A stretch of DNA of 64,000 nucleotides from Ferrovibrio sp. (GCF_019636075.1 NZ_JAHBYG010000005.1:1-64000); one strand, 5' to 3'. Counted from the stretch's first letter, positions 1-8,324 are shown. The notes: a model not told the origin generated them from the sequence alone. Translations and numbers: made by a program.

Positions 1-710
1 TGGATGAACGCGAGCGCAATTTCTACGAACAGCAGGCCGCACGGCAACCGCAAATTCAGCCCCTGGCGGAGACGCTCTCCGGCGGCAGCGGCATCGACGA
101 TGCCACGCCTGTGCAACCGGCACAGCAGGAGGATGGTTTGTCGCAGCGGCAAGGTCGCGATGCACAAGCGTCTGAACCGGATAATCTTGAACCTGAGAAA
201 GCCACGCCAGAGAAGGCTCAAGAATCAGCCGGCGACATTGCCGATGCACTCGGGCTTGATACGAAGAAAATCGACCTGACGAATCCAGATATTCAGGCCG
301 CTTTGATCGGCACGCGCTTTTACAATTATTTCGATCCGCAGACCCAGCAGAAGACGCTGAGCCAGGTCGAAAAGATCAAGTCCATCGACCCCAAGCTACA
401 TGGAAAATTGCGGAGCGCCGTTGCGGATAGTCGCGCCAGCCCGATCTGGCAGCCCACTTTGCTGACAGATGAGCAGCTTGAGAAGCATATTAAGGAAACA
501 GAGGCAGCGCATGGCTGGCTGAAGAAATTTGGCGATGCCTCTGATACAGGAAAAGCCATAGGAAGGATTCCGACTCTAAATATCCCACAGCCAGTAAGAA
601 AGGGAAACACATGGCTTAGCCTGACACTGAAAGCGGCAAACAAAAGTTTTGAAAGGGGCCTGGAGCGCTTATACGAAGAGCGCGATAGAAGACAAAAACT
701 CAACGACTGA
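1..710 (+). CDS. Unrecognised protein, C-terminal part, cut by the left window edge
   Basis: The frame is open from the first base with no in-frame stop until the TGA at 708-710, so this is the C-terminal 235 or so residues of a longer protein. I do not recognise the family. The N-terminal 80 visible residues are Gln/Ala/Glu-rich and look disordered. The remainder is charged and mostly helical in appearance, with many Lys/Glu/Leu positions and a basic C-terminal tail rich in Arg and Lys. There is no membrane segment or metal motif. Base composition is lower in GC than in the catabolic genes to the right, which suggests a different origin for this end of the window. It could be a mobile-element or effector-type protein, but nothing proves this. 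The GTG at 111 is an internal codon, not the likely start. Confidence 0.55.
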   Translation, partial: DERERNFYEQQAARQPQIQPLAETLSGGSGIDDATPVQPAQQEDGLSQRQGRDAQASEPDNLEPEKATPEKAQESAGDIADALGLDTKKIDLTNPDIQAALIGTRFYNYFDPQTQQKTLSQVEKIKSIDPKLHGKLRSAVADSRASPIWQPTLLTDEQLEKHIKETEAAHGWLKKFGDASDTGKAIGRIPTLNIPQPVRKGNTWLSLTLKAANKSFERGLERLYEERDRRQKLND

Positions 711-1157
711 AACGACGATCTATCCATCCTGCTGCAAGCAGGATTAAACCGATTGCAACTGGCCATAAGGTTCCCGGAATAAGTATCGTTCTTTCTATGA
801 AAACGGAAAAGCGCTTCCAGGATGTCATCCTTGGGTAAGCGCGCAGCCAAAATCCGAGGGCATAGGCATGCTTTCGCAAGATATGGACTTGCGCCTTCGG
901 ATAGCTTCTCAAATATCGTTCTATGGCAGCCTTCAAGGCTCACCGATGTCATTCAATGGCACGAGAATAAGGAATTACAGGGCAAGTATATACCTCTTGA
1001 TGCAGGCGGGAATAGTGAAAACCGGGAATACCCACTTATGCTGTTGGGCCCCGATTGAATGGAAATTTCGATACAGCCAAAAAATCCGGCCGGATCGAAG
1101 GGCTTGAAAATGCGAAGCGCAAGGCGCGTTCCCTGAAAAAAGCGCGGCGGCTTCGCC
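711..1157. other. Gene-poor 447-bp stretch between the unknown gene and tctA
   Basis: I see no convincing gene here. Two short overlapping frames on opposite strands compete. On the minus strand, 700-936 (TTG start, or ATG at 825) ends in a hydrophobic segment (ILIPGTLWPVAIGLILLAAG) followed by Arg residues, like a small one-pass membrane protein. On the plus strand, 822-1058 encodes 78 residues with an ordinary globular composition. Neither has a good ribosome binding site and they exclude each other over 115 bp, so both may be remnants. A perfect 8-bp inverted repeat with a 3-base loop lies at 726-744 but has no T tract. A run of six T residues on the minus strand (1136-1141) follows a weak GC hairpin at the end of tctA and may help terminate it. 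Confidence 0.4.
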
Positions 1158-2666
1158 TCACTCTTCTTCCTGGAAGATTTCCTTGCGGCGTTTGCCGAAT
1201 TGCGGCAGCAGCACCAGGCAGGGCGCCAGCACGGCCAGGGCCAGCAAGGTGGCGGCCAGCGGGCGGGTGACGAAAACGCTCAAGTCGCCATCGGACAAGG
1301 TGAGCGCGCGACGCAGATGCTCTTCGATCAGCGGACCGAGCACGAAACCGAGCACCAGCGGCGCCGCTTCCAGGCCCAGCTTGCTCATGGCAAAACCGAG
1401 CAGGCCGAAGCCGACGGCCAGCAGCACTTCGAAACTGCTGCTGTTCACGCCATACACGCCGATGCAGCAGAACAGGAAGATGGCCGGGAACATGAAGCGG
1501 TAGGGAATCTTCAGGAACTGCACCCAGATGCCCACCAGCGGCAGGTTGATGATCACCAACAGGATATTGCCGATCAGCATGCTGGCAATCAGGCCCCAGA
1601 ACAGCGCCGGCTGTTCGGTCATCACCGTGGGGCCCGGCGCGATGCCATGGATCATCATGCCGCCCACCAGCAAGGCCAGCACGGCATTGGGCGGAATGCC
1701 GAGCGTGAGCAGCGGAATGAAAGAGGCTTGCGCCGCCGCGTTGTTGGCCGATTCCGGCGCCGCCAAACCTTCCACGGCGCCCTGGCCGAATTCTTCCGGA
1801 CGGCGCGACAGGCGTTTTTCCAGGCCATAGGCGGTGAAGGAAGCCAGGATCGAACCGCCGCCGGGCAGGATGCCCAGGATGGTGCCGAGCAGGCTGCCGC
1901 GCAGCACGGCCGGCGTGGCACGACGGGCTTCCTCGCGCGAGGGCCAGAGCGTGCCGACCTTGAGGATGGAGCCGGCCGCGCCGGAGCCGCCTTCCAGATT
2001 GCGCATCACCTCGGCGATGCCGAACAGGCCCACGGCCAACGGCACGAAGCCGATGCCATCGGACAACACCGGATTGTCGAAAGTGAGGCGCGGAAAGCCG
2101 GTATTGATATCGCGGCCGATGCTGCCCAGCACCACGCCCAGCAGCACCATGCCCACCGCGCCCAGCATGGAGCCATGCGACATCACGATGGAGACCGAAA
2201 GCCCCAGCACCATCAGGCCGAAATATTCCGCCGATCCGAAGGACAGCGCGATCTGCGCGAATTCCGGCCCGAACAGCACATTCAAAAACGTGCCCAGGAT
2301 GCCGGCGAAGAAGGAGCCCAGCGCCGCGATCGCCAGGGCCGCGCCGGCCCGGCCTTTGCGTGCCATTTCATAGCCATCCAGGCAGGTGACCACGGAAGCG
2401 GATTCACCCGGCACGCGCATGAGGATCGATGTTGTGGAGCCGCCATATTGCGAGCCGTAATAAATGCCGGCCAGCATGATCAGCGCCGCCACCGGCGTGA
2501 GATAGAAGGTGATCGGCAACAGCATGGCGATGGTGGCCACCGGCCCGATGCCGGGCAACACACCGATCAAGGTGCCGCATAACACACCGATCAGGCAGAA
2601 CAGCAGATTGGTAGGTTCGAGCGCGACGCCCAATCCGGTGACAAAATGACCCAGGGATTCAATCAT
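1158..2666 (-). CDS. tctA: Tripartite tricarboxylate transporter large permease subunit TctA
   Basis: A 502-residue, strongly hydrophobic protein of the length usual for TctA, the large (about 12-helix) inner-membrane subunit of TTT transporters. The N-terminal region carries the family Gly/Pro signature (LPGIGPVATIAMLLPITF near residues 38-55), followed by a GGSTTSIL segment. A second Gly-rich repeat (GILPGGGSILASF) sits near the middle. I chose the ATG at 2666, which forms an ATGA overlap with the stop of tctB; the open frame extends further upstream but through tctB. Substrate is unknown: family members import citrate, other carboxylates or aromatic acids. Its location beside hydroxyquinol-pathway genes and a shared operator upstream of tctC suggest an aromatic acid or carboxylate intermediate (inference). 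Confidence 0.93.
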   Translation of the reverse strand: MIESLGHFVTGLGVALEPTNLLFCLIGVLCGTLIGVLPGIGPVATIAMLLPITFYLTPVAALIMLAGIYYGSQYGGSTTSILMRVPGESASVVTCLDGYEMARKGRAGAALAIAALGSFFAGILGTFLNVLFGPEFAQIALSFGSAEYFGLMVLGLSVSIVMSHGSMLGAVGMVLLGVVLGSIGRDINTGFPRLTFDNPVLSDGIGFVPLAVGLFGIAEVMRNLEGGSGAAGSILKVGTLWPSREEARRATPAVLRGSLLGTILGILPGGGSILASFTAYGLEKRLSRRPEEFGQGAVEGLAAPESANNAAAQASFIPLLTLGIPPNAVLALLVGGMMIHGIAPGPTVMTEQPALFWGLIASMLIGNILLVIINLPLVGIWVQFLKIPYRFMFPAIFLFCCIGVYGVNSSSFEVLLAVGFGLLGFAMSKLGLEAAPLVLGFVLGPLIEEHLRRALTLSDGDLSVFVTRPLAATLLALAVLAPCLVLLPQFGKRRKEIFQEEE

Positions 2667-3115
2667 GCCAGAAACCAACGCGGCCAGATCGGAATCTGCA
2701 AGCGCAGCCCGTAGCCGAAAAGCAGGGTGACGAAAACGGTGAGGATGGCCGCACAGACGATACGACCGCGCAAAGTCATGCTGGGGCTGCCCCATGTGGC
2801 CAGAAAGGTGCTGAGAAAACCGGTCAGCACCAGCCCGACGCTTTCCAATGCCAGGCCGAATACGGCCATGCCGGCCAGGATGATGAAGGGCCGAAGATTG
2901 CGCGGCAGGATGCTTTCCGTATCCCCCTGGCTGGCGCGGAAGGCCATGAAGGCCATGCCCACGCCCAGCAGCAGCATGACGATACCGGCAAGCTGTAACA
3001 CCATGCCGGGGCCGATATCCGACATTGTGCCGCTGGGATAGCGCCAGGTGAGCAGCAGGATGCCTCCGCCGAGCAAGGCGACGAACAAACCGGCGAAGGC
3101 ATCACGCGACATCAT
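2663..3115 (-). CDS. tctB: Tripartite tricarboxylate transporter small permease subunit TctB
   Basis: A 150-residue protein with about four hydrophobic segments, matching the small membrane subunit TctB in size, topology and position between tctC and tctA. The first segment (AGLFVALLGGGILLLTW) is followed by the short loop with conserved Pro/Gly (YPSGTMSDIGPGM) typical of TctB. The stop overlaps the tctA start by four bases, which implies translational coupling. Two consecutive ATG codons stand at 3115 and 3112; either could serve. It works only with TctA in the membrane and with the periplasmic TctC protein encoded 30 bp upstream. Confidence 0.88.
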   Translation of the reverse strand: MMSRDAFAGLFVALLGGGILLLTWRYPSGTMSDIGPGMVLQLAGIVMLLLGVGMAFMAFRASQGDTESILPRNLRPFIILAGMAVFGLALESVGLVLTGFLSTFLATWGSPSMTLRGRIVCAAILTVFVTLLFGYGLRLQIPIWPRWFLA

Positions 3116-3145
3116 CTGGCATCATTCCCTGTTTCGGCTTGCCAC

Positions 3146-4126
3146 TTATTGCTGCTGCACGCCGGCTTCCTGCATCACCTTACCCCAACGGGTGATTTCG
3201 GAATCCAGATGGGCTGCGAATTGCGACGGCGTATTGCTGGCCGGAATGAAGCTGGCATCCAGAATCTGCTTGCGCGCGCTGTCGGTGGTGACGGCGCGGT
3301 TGATCGCGGCATTCATCTTATTGACGATATCGACCGGCGTGCCGGCCGGGAAAGCAAGGCCGTACCAGGTGGAGATATCGAAACCCTTGATGCCGGCTTC
3401 CGCCACGGTGGGCACATTGGGCAGCACTTCGTAGCGTTCGGCCGAACTGACCGCCAGCGCCTTCAACTCGCCGCCCTTGATCTGACCAATCAACGGCGAA
3501 GCCACTTCCACCAGCAATTCCACTTCGCCGCTGCGGGTGGCGGCGATAGCGGCCGGCGTGCCGCGATAGGGCACATGACGGATTTGTACGCCGGCCATGG
3601 TGGCGAATACGGCGCCGACGAAATGCTGCGTACTGCCGACGCCCACGCTGGCGAAGCGCAGCTTGTTCGGCTCGGCCTTGGCGCGCGCCACCAATGCCTT
3701 GAGATCGGCCACCGGCAGATCCTTGTTGGCGGTGATGATCAGCGGCATGGTGGCCACCAGCGAAACCGGCGCGAAATCCTTGGCCGACTGATACGGCAGC
3801 GACTTGTACAGGCTGGCGGAAACCGCATGGCCGTTATTCATCATGAAAATGGAATAGCCATCCTTCGCCGCCTTGGCCACGGTATCGGCGCCGATAGTGC
3901 CACCAGCACCCGGCTTGTTTTCCACCACCACCGGCTGGCCCAGCACTTCCGACAAGGGCTGCGCCACAAGGCGGGCGATGATATCGGTGCCGCCGCCAGC
4001 GCCGAAACCCACCACCATGCGGATCGGCCGCGACGGCCAGCTATCGGCCTGCGCGGCAGGCATGGCAAAAGTGAAAGCGGCAGCGGCGATACCAACAGCC
4101 ATAATGCTTGTGCTGATCTTGCTCAT
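3146..4126 (-). CDS. tctC: Bug-family periplasmic binding protein of the TTT transporter (TctC)
   Basis: A 326-residue secreted protein. Residues 1-27 form a Sec signal ending in a typical AQA cleavage site. The mature part begins with the family core (PIRMVVGFGAGGGTDIIAR) and the following PVVVENKPGAGG segment, which in Bug proteins form the ligand pocket. The C-terminal half has the usual domain-closing segment (STWYGLAFPAGTP). It should capture a carboxylate-bearing ligand in the periplasm and deliver it to TctAB. First gene of tctCBA. A 16-bp perfect palindrome lies 30 bp upstream of its ATG and matches a box in front of the IclR gene at 6958, so this operon is probably controlled by that regulator. 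Confidence 0.93.
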   Translation of the reverse strand: MSKISTSIMAVGIAAAAFTFAMPAAQADSWPSRPIRMVVGFGAGGGTDIIARLVAQPLSEVLGQPVVVENKPGAGGTIGADTVAKAAKDGYSIFMMNNGHAVSASLYKSLPYQSAKDFAPVSLVATMPLIITANKDLPVADLKALVARAKAEPNKLRFASVGVGSTQHFVGAVFATMAGVQIRHVPYRGTPAAIAATRSGEVELLVEVASPLIGQIKGGELKALAVSSAERYEVLPNVPTVAEAGIKGFDISTWYGLAFPAGTPVDIVNKMNAAINRAVTTDSARKQILDASFIPASNTPSQFAAHLDSEITRWGKVMQEAGVQQQ

Positions 4127-4155
4127 TGTTTTCCTCCCGGATGTTTGTTTAGATG

Positions 4156-4171
4156 GTTCATATATATGAAC
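4156..4171. promoter_or_regulatory. Candidate IclR operator upstream of tctC
   Basis: Perfect 16-bp palindrome GTTCATATATATGAAC, 30 bp in front of the tctC start and 58 bp after the hydroxyquinol dioxygenase stop. Fourteen of 16 bases match the box at 6931-6946 beside the IclR gene. IclR-family proteins bind short AT-centred palindromes of this kind. Placement at the promoter suggests control of tctCBA separately from the dioxygenase operon. Confidence 0.7.
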
Positions 4172-4228
4172 TATTTTCTATCCTTGAACTTTGAAGGACA
4201 TACGCCAGACTGTCAATCTTTGCCCCGT

Positions 4229-5113
4229 TCAAGCCGCTTGCTGGCTTTGCGCCGGGGCCAGCGCAAAATCGTACGTCAACCGAAAGAATGGCTGCGTCAT
4301 CCGCCGACCATCGGGCGCGATGCCGGCACCGTGTTGTTCCAGCGGCGCGATCAACTGATGCTTCACACCGAACACCACATCGCTCTCCAGATATTCGTCG
4401 CCCTGTTCGAAAACATGCGTCACCAGCGTGCTGTGATTATCGGCGAAGATCATGAAATGCACATGCGCCGGTCGCCAGGGATGCCGGCCCTGCGCCTTCA
4501 GAAGATCGCCCACCGGACCATCATCGGGGATCGGATAGGAGGATGGCTTCACCGTCCAGAAATGGAAGCGCCCTTGCGCATCGGTGCGGAAACGCGCGCG
4601 GCCGCACAGGCCGCCGAAGCTTTCCAGCTTCTGCACATCGTAGAAACCGCTTTCATCGGCATGCCAGCTATCCACGATGGCATTGGCCAGCGGCTGGCCG
4701 GTGGCGGCATCGCGCACACTGCCCTGCACCAGCAAAGGCGCGCCGCGCATGCTGCCGGCGATATCGGCGCCCAGCGGTGCTTCCGGCGGCGCATCCACAT
4801 AAAACGGCCCCAGCACGGTGGATTGTGTGGCGCCTTCATCCTTGCGGTGATTGATCGCATCCACCAGCATGGACACGCCCAGCACATCCGACAGCAGGAT
4901 GAATTCCTGCCTATGCTGGTCGCACATATGGCCGGTGCGGGTGAGAAAATCGATCCCCGCCTTCCATTCCGCCTGTGTGGGCTCTACCTCGCGGATGAAA
5001 GCATGCAGATGCCGCACCAATGCCTGGCTGATCTGTTTGATACGCGGGTCGGCGCCTTGCCCGGCCTTGGCCAGCACGGCCTGGGTGATGCTGTTTTCGA
5101 TATCCTGGCTCAT
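4229..5113 (-). CDS. Intradiol ring-cleavage dioxygenase, probably hydroxyquinol 1,2-dioxygenase
   Basis: A 294-residue non-haem Fe(III) dioxygenase. The N-terminal helical dimerisation region (about 1-100) is followed by the catalytic beta-sandwich. The four iron ligands of the family are visible: Tyr158 (in ESGFYDVQ), Tyr193 (in SSYPIPDDG), His217 and His219 (in RPAHVHF), spaced as in characterised enzymes. The GRHPWRPAHVHF context and the partner gene (maleylacetate reductase, 12 bp upstream) favour hydroxyquinol (1,2,4-trihydroxybenzene) over catechol: ring cleavage gives maleylacetate. Cytosolic. Last gene of the SnoaL - maleylacetate reductase - dioxygenase operon. Catechol or chlorocatechol 1,2-dioxygenase activity remains an alternative. 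Confidence 0.88.
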   Translation of the reverse strand: MSQDIENSITQAVLAKAGQGADPRIKQISQALVRHLHAFIREVEPTQAEWKAGIDFLTRTGHMCDQHRQEFILLSDVLGVSMLVDAINHRKDEGATQSTVLGPFYVDAPPEAPLGADIAGSMRGAPLLVQGSVRDAATGQPLANAIVDSWHADESGFYDVQKLESFGGLCGRARFRTDAQGRFHFWTVKPSSYPIPDDGPVGDLLKAQGRHPWRPAHVHFMIFADNHSTLVTHVFEQGDEYLESDVVFGVKHQLIAPLEQHGAGIAPDGRRMTQPFFRLTYDFALAPAQSQQAA

Positions 5114-5125
5114 GTTTTCATACCA

Positions 5126-6205
5126 TTAGGGCGTTGCCGGCTGCGGCGCTACTGGCGCTTGGCCGGCATGGGCCTGCCGCAGCACAGCCAACAGCAGGTC
5201 GCGATTGAGAGGACGGGGATTCCAATAGGGATTCTCGGCGGCGATATCGGCGGCACGCTCCAGCGCGCTTTCGGCCAAACCAAGGGCCGCCAACGAACGC
5301 GGCGCATTCAACCGGCCAGCCAAATCCCACAACGCACGCGCCGGATCGGCATGCCCCAACGCGGCAGATAACCGCTGCACGGCTTTCTCGGCAAAGGGCG
5401 CATTGCAGGCCAGCGCATAGGGCAGCACCACACAATGGGTTTCGGCATGCGGCAGATCGAAGCTGCCGCCCAGCACATGGCAAAGCTTGTGATGCAGCGC
5501 CATGCCCACATTGCCGAGGCAGATGCCGGCCAACCAGGCGCCATACAGCCCCCGCCAACGCGCTTCGGCATCCAACGGATCGGCGATAATGGCAGGCAAC
5601 GCCTTGGCCAGGGCGGCCACGGATTCAGCGGCCATCAGGTCGATCACCGGATTGGCATCGCGGGCATAAAGCGCCTCCACCGCATGCGCCATGGCATTCA
5701 TGCCGCTCACCGCCGAAAGATGCGGCGGCAGGCTGTATGTGATATCCACATCGTAGATCACGCTGCCCGGCAGCAGGCGTGGATCGCGCTGCGTAACTTT
5801 GCGGCCATCGGCGGTCTCGCCCAGGATCGGTGTCATTTCCGAACCGGCATAGGTGGTGGGGATCACCACTTGTGGTACCCCGCTGCGCAAGTTCAGCGCC
5901 TTGGCAAGCCCGGTGGTGGAACCGCCGCCAATCGCCACCAGGCCATCGGCTTGCACATCCTTCAGCATTGCCAATGCCGCTTCCGTCACCGTTACCGGCG
6001 TATGCATGGCGGCGCCGTGGAAATGCCCGGCAACCCGCCCATCGGCGGCCGCCATGGCTTGCGCGGCCAGACCGGATTGCTCAGGCGTGGTGAGCAGCAA
6101 GGCGCGCGCAATGCCCAGCCGCGCCAATTCGGCGCCAAGACCGGCCAACGTGCCATGGCCGAAGCGCACGGTTTGCGGCAGGCTGCTATAAACGAAAGGC
6201 TGCAT
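5126..6205 (-). CDS. Maleylacetate reductase (iron-containing alcohol dehydrogenase family)
   Basis: A 359-residue group III dehydrogenase. The NAD(P)-binding GGGS motif is at residues 93-96 within AIGGGSTTGLAKAL, followed by the VVIPTTYAGSEMTP segment that is characteristic of maleylacetate reductases. The C-terminal helical domain has conserved His residues in MALHHKLCHVLGG (about 235-247) and LPHAETHCVVLP (about 251-262). It reduces maleylacetate to 3-oxoadipate, the step after hydroxyquinol cleavage, feeding the 3-oxoadipate route to succinate and acetyl-CoA. Lies between the SnoaL-like gene (16 bp gap) and the dioxygenase gene (12 bp gap), all on the minus strand. Gene order and motif together make the assignment strong. 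Confidence 0.9.
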   Translation of the reverse strand: MQPFVYSSLPQTVRFGHGTLAGLGAELARLGIARALLLTTPEQSGLAAQAMAAADGRVAGHFHGAAMHTPVTVTEAALAMLKDVQADGLVAIGGGSTTGLAKALNLRSGVPQVVIPTTYAGSEMTPILGETADGRKVTQRDPRLLPGSVIYDVDITYSLPPHLSAVSGMNAMAHAVEALYARDANPVIDLMAAESVAALAKALPAIIADPLDAEARWRGLYGAWLAGICLGNVGMALHHKLCHVLGGSFDLPHAETHCVVLPYALACNAPFAEKAVQRLSAALGHADPARALWDLAGRLNAPRSLAALGLAESALERAADIAAENPYWNPRPLNRDLLLAVLRQAHAGQAPVAPQPATP

Positions 6206-6222
6206 GCGCGCGGCTCGCTGGA

Positions 6223-6852
6223 TCAGGCCGGCTGCTTGAAGAACATCTGCGGCGTGATGCTGCCGCCCTTCAGCCAGGTGGCGCCGCGCTCATAGAGCGC
6301 CTGCACTTCTGGCCCCTTCAGGCCCGGCATGTCGCGCTTCACCTTGTAGCCGATGCCTTCCTGGATATAGGCGAGGTGGCGATAGCCTTCCGGCAATTCG
6401 GCCAGCTTGGCGGCATCCAGCTTGGGCGCCTGGCTGGGATCGACCGGATCGATACGATCCTTTTCGTAGATCGGCTGACGAATCACCACGCCCCATTTGC
6501 CGTCGCGCTTTTCGAGAAAGTCGTAGAAACGCCCGGTGCAAACCACATCGCAAATGATGCCCTGCACCGGGCCGCGCTGCGAGATGGTCATCTTGGTCTG
6601 GCTGATCGCGCGATTGCCGGCCAGGTCGATGGAAATGCCGCCCAGGAAATGCAGGATGCTGACGCCCTTGGCCCAGCCCTCCTGGCTGACGCGGATGAAT
6701 TCCGCCGCCGGGCCCTGGAACCAAGTGGCCATCATCCAGCCATCCTCATGCCAGACGGTGCGGAAGCGCTCCCAATCGCCGGCATCGCGCCATACCGCCC
6801 AATTCTCCAGCAGATCCCGAATGGCGGATCGATCTTCGCGTTCCGGATACAT
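6223..6852 (-). CDS. SnoaL/NTF2-like protein of the hydroxyquinol operon
   Basis: A 209-residue protein with an N-terminal SnoaL-like fold: an opening helical segment (EDRSAIRDLLENWAVWRDAG), a Trp/Phe-rich strand region and a central His (ILHFLGG, near residue 68) that fits the polar cavity of such proteins. The last 70 residues are an extension beyond the basic domain. No cofactor motif. Family members act as cyclases, hydratases, decarboxylases or small hydroxylase subunits, so the reaction cannot be fixed from sequence. As first gene of the operon with maleylacetate reductase and hydroxyquinol dioxygenase, it may prepare the ring substrate, for instance by decarboxylation or dehydration (inference). 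Confidence 0.72.
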   Translation of the reverse strand: MYPEREDRSAIRDLLENWAVWRDAGDWERFRTVWHEDGWMMATWFQGPAAEFIRVSQEGWAKGVSILHFLGGISIDLAGNRAISQTKMTISQRGPVQGIICDVVCTGRFYDFLEKRDGKWGVVIRQPIYEKDRIDPVDPSQAPKLDAAKLAELPEGYRHLAYIQEGIGYKVKRDMPGLKGPEVQALYERGATWLKGGSITPQMFFKQPA

Positions 6853-6930
6853 TTAATTTCCTCCCGGCCATCAGCCGTTTGTTGCGGCGAGGCAAACAAA
6901 GTCTTGACGAAACCGGCCGATATCTTTAAA

Positions 6931-6946
6931 GTTCATGTATATAAAC
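6931..6946. promoter_or_regulatory. Candidate IclR operator in the divergent promoter region 6853-6957
   Basis: GTTCATGTATATAAAC, a 14/16 match to the perfect palindrome at 4156-4171. It lies 11 bp upstream of the IclR start and 78 bp upstream of the divergent SnoaL-like gene, so one bound protein could repress its own gene and switch the degradation operon. Confidence 0.65.
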
Positions 6947-6957
6947 CGGTTCACACT

Positions 6958-7791
6958 ATGAAACAAAAAAACGAATCTCCTGTCAAGCCGGCTATGCCGA
7001 AACGCAATGCCGAGAAATCGCCTGGCCCGCTGAAATCCGCTGCAACGGTGAAATCCGCCGATCGCGTGCTGGATATCCTGGAAGCCGTGGCGGCCAATGC
7101 TGGGCGGATATCTTTTTCGCGGCTGATGAGCGAGTTGGGTATTCCGCGTTCCAGCCTGTTTCAGTTGCTGAACAATCTGATGGCACGCGGCTATCTGGAA
7201 CAGGACGAAGCCAGCATGCGCTATCGTCTGGGCCCACGCATAGCCGAGTTGAACAACCAGCGCCCGACACCATCGCTGCCCAGCCTGGTGATGCCCGCAT
7301 TGCAGGCCTTGAGCCGCGAAACCAATGAAACCGCCGGCTTTTATGTGCGCGATGGCGATTATGTTACCGCGATAGCCACCTGCACCGGCGGCCAGGCATT
7401 GGCCTATACCATGCAGGTGGGCGAGAAAGCGCCGCTTTACGCCGTATCTTCAGGCAAGATCGTGCTGGGCCACATGACCGACGCCGAGATCAAGGCCTAT
7501 TTTGCCCGCACCCATTTCCAGAAAGTGACGCCGCATACCATCACCACGCCGCGCGTGCTGTGGGAACAGATCCACTCCACCCGCGAGGAAGGCTTTGCCT
7601 ATGTGCGGGAGGAATTCACCATCGGCATTGCCGGCATCGCAACCGCCGTGGTGGTGAACAACATGCTGGCAGGCATGGTGAACCTGGCCGTGCCCACGGT
7701 GCGCTATGGCAAGCATAATGCCATATTGTTTCGCCAGCGCCTGCAGGCCACGGCAAACCGGCTGGCGGAAATCATGGCAAGATCCGCCTAG
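6958..7791 (+). CDS. IclR-family transcriptional regulator of the hydroxyquinol/tct genes
   Basis: A 277-residue IclR protein. A Lys/Pro-rich N-terminal tail of about 30 residues precedes the winged helix-turn-helix (SADRVLDILEAVAANAG through MARGYLEQD, roughly residues 36-80), then the GAF-like effector domain (about 100-270) with the family GKIVLGHMT segment and a GIAGIATAVV core. I start at the ATG at 6958; the frame is open far upstream but only as antisense of the SnoaL gene. ATG at 6994 is an alternative. Divergent from the degradation operon and next to its own predicted operator; effector unknown, probably a ring-cleavage intermediate. Its stop and that of the convergent DUF924 gene share one CTAG. 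Confidence 0.9.
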   Translation: MKQKNESPVKPAMPKRNAEKSPGPLKSAATVKSADRVLDILEAVAANAGRISFSRLMSELGIPRSSLFQLLNNLMARGYLEQDEASMRYRLGPRIAELNNQRPTPSLPSLVMPALQALSRETNETAGFYVRDGDYVTAIATCTGGQALAYTMQVGEKAPLYAVSSGKIVLGHMTDAEIKAYFARTHFQKVTPHTITTPRVLWEQIHSTREEGFAYVREEFTIGIAGIATAVVVNNMLAGMVNLAVPTVRYGKHNAILFRQRLQATANRLAEIMARSA

Positions 7792-8324
7792 CCGGCGAAA
7801 CCGCCGCCCTCCAGGAATACCCGCTCTTCCGGCGTTGTCTCGCGGCCGAGAATGGGATTGCGATGAGGAAAGCGACCAAACCGCTTGATGATATCGCGGT
7901 GACCGATAGCGTGGCGCAGCGGCTCTTCGCCCAGGCCGCGCCCCAGTTCCACCGCCCATTCCTGATCGGCCAGATCTTCCGAATGCGATAGCGGCAGATA
8001 AAAAAACAGCCGCAAATCCGCCGGCACCTGTGCATCCAGGCCGGCTGCCATCGCCTGTTTGGCGAACCGCCGCGCCAGCGGATCGGTGGCATACATATGC
8101 CCGGTACCGCGAAAGCAATTGCGCGGAAATTGATCCAACAGCAGGATCAACCCCAATGCGCCCTCCGCGCTGTTCATCCAGCCATCGCATTCGCGGCGTG
8201 CAGCGGCAAAATGCAGATCGAGGAAGCGGTCGCGGAAAGCGGCATCGAACGCCGCATCCTTGGCGAACCAACGTTCCGGCCCGGCCTCGCGCCAGAAGGC
8301 CACGACGCCAGATGCATCGCTCAC
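7788..8324 (-). CDS. DUF924 family protein
   Basis: A 178-residue protein with the hallmark features of the DUF924 family: the opening VVAFWREAGPERWF segment, the central ALGLILLLDQFPRNCFRG motif (about residues 55-72), and the YLPLSHSEDLADQ segment in the second half. The fold is all-helical, related to TPR-like bundles; biochemical function is unknown. The start is the GTG at 8324, whose GTGA overlaps the stop of the upstream small membrane protein gene. It is the last gene of a six-gene minus-strand operon starting at 12602. DUF924 genes occur in many unrelated contexts, so it need not be part of the catabolic pathway. Confidence 0.85.
   Translation of the reverse strand: MSDASGVVAFWREAGPERWFAKDAAFDAAFRDRFLDLHFAAARRECDGWMNSAEGALGLILLLDQFPRNCFRGTGHMYATDPLARRFAKQAMAAGLDAQVPADLRLFFYLPLSHSEDLADQEWAVELGRGLGEEPLRHAIGHRDIIKRFGRFPHRNPILGRETTPEERVFLEGGGFAG

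Noticed and set aside
726..744. Terminator after the left-edge gene
   Set aside because: The 8-bp stem has no T tract on either strand and overlaps a possible short gene.
3149..5371. Long plus-strand frame (740 codons) across tctC and the dioxygenase gene
   Set aside because: Antisense of genes with clear signal peptide and catalytic residues; His/Arg-rich shadow.
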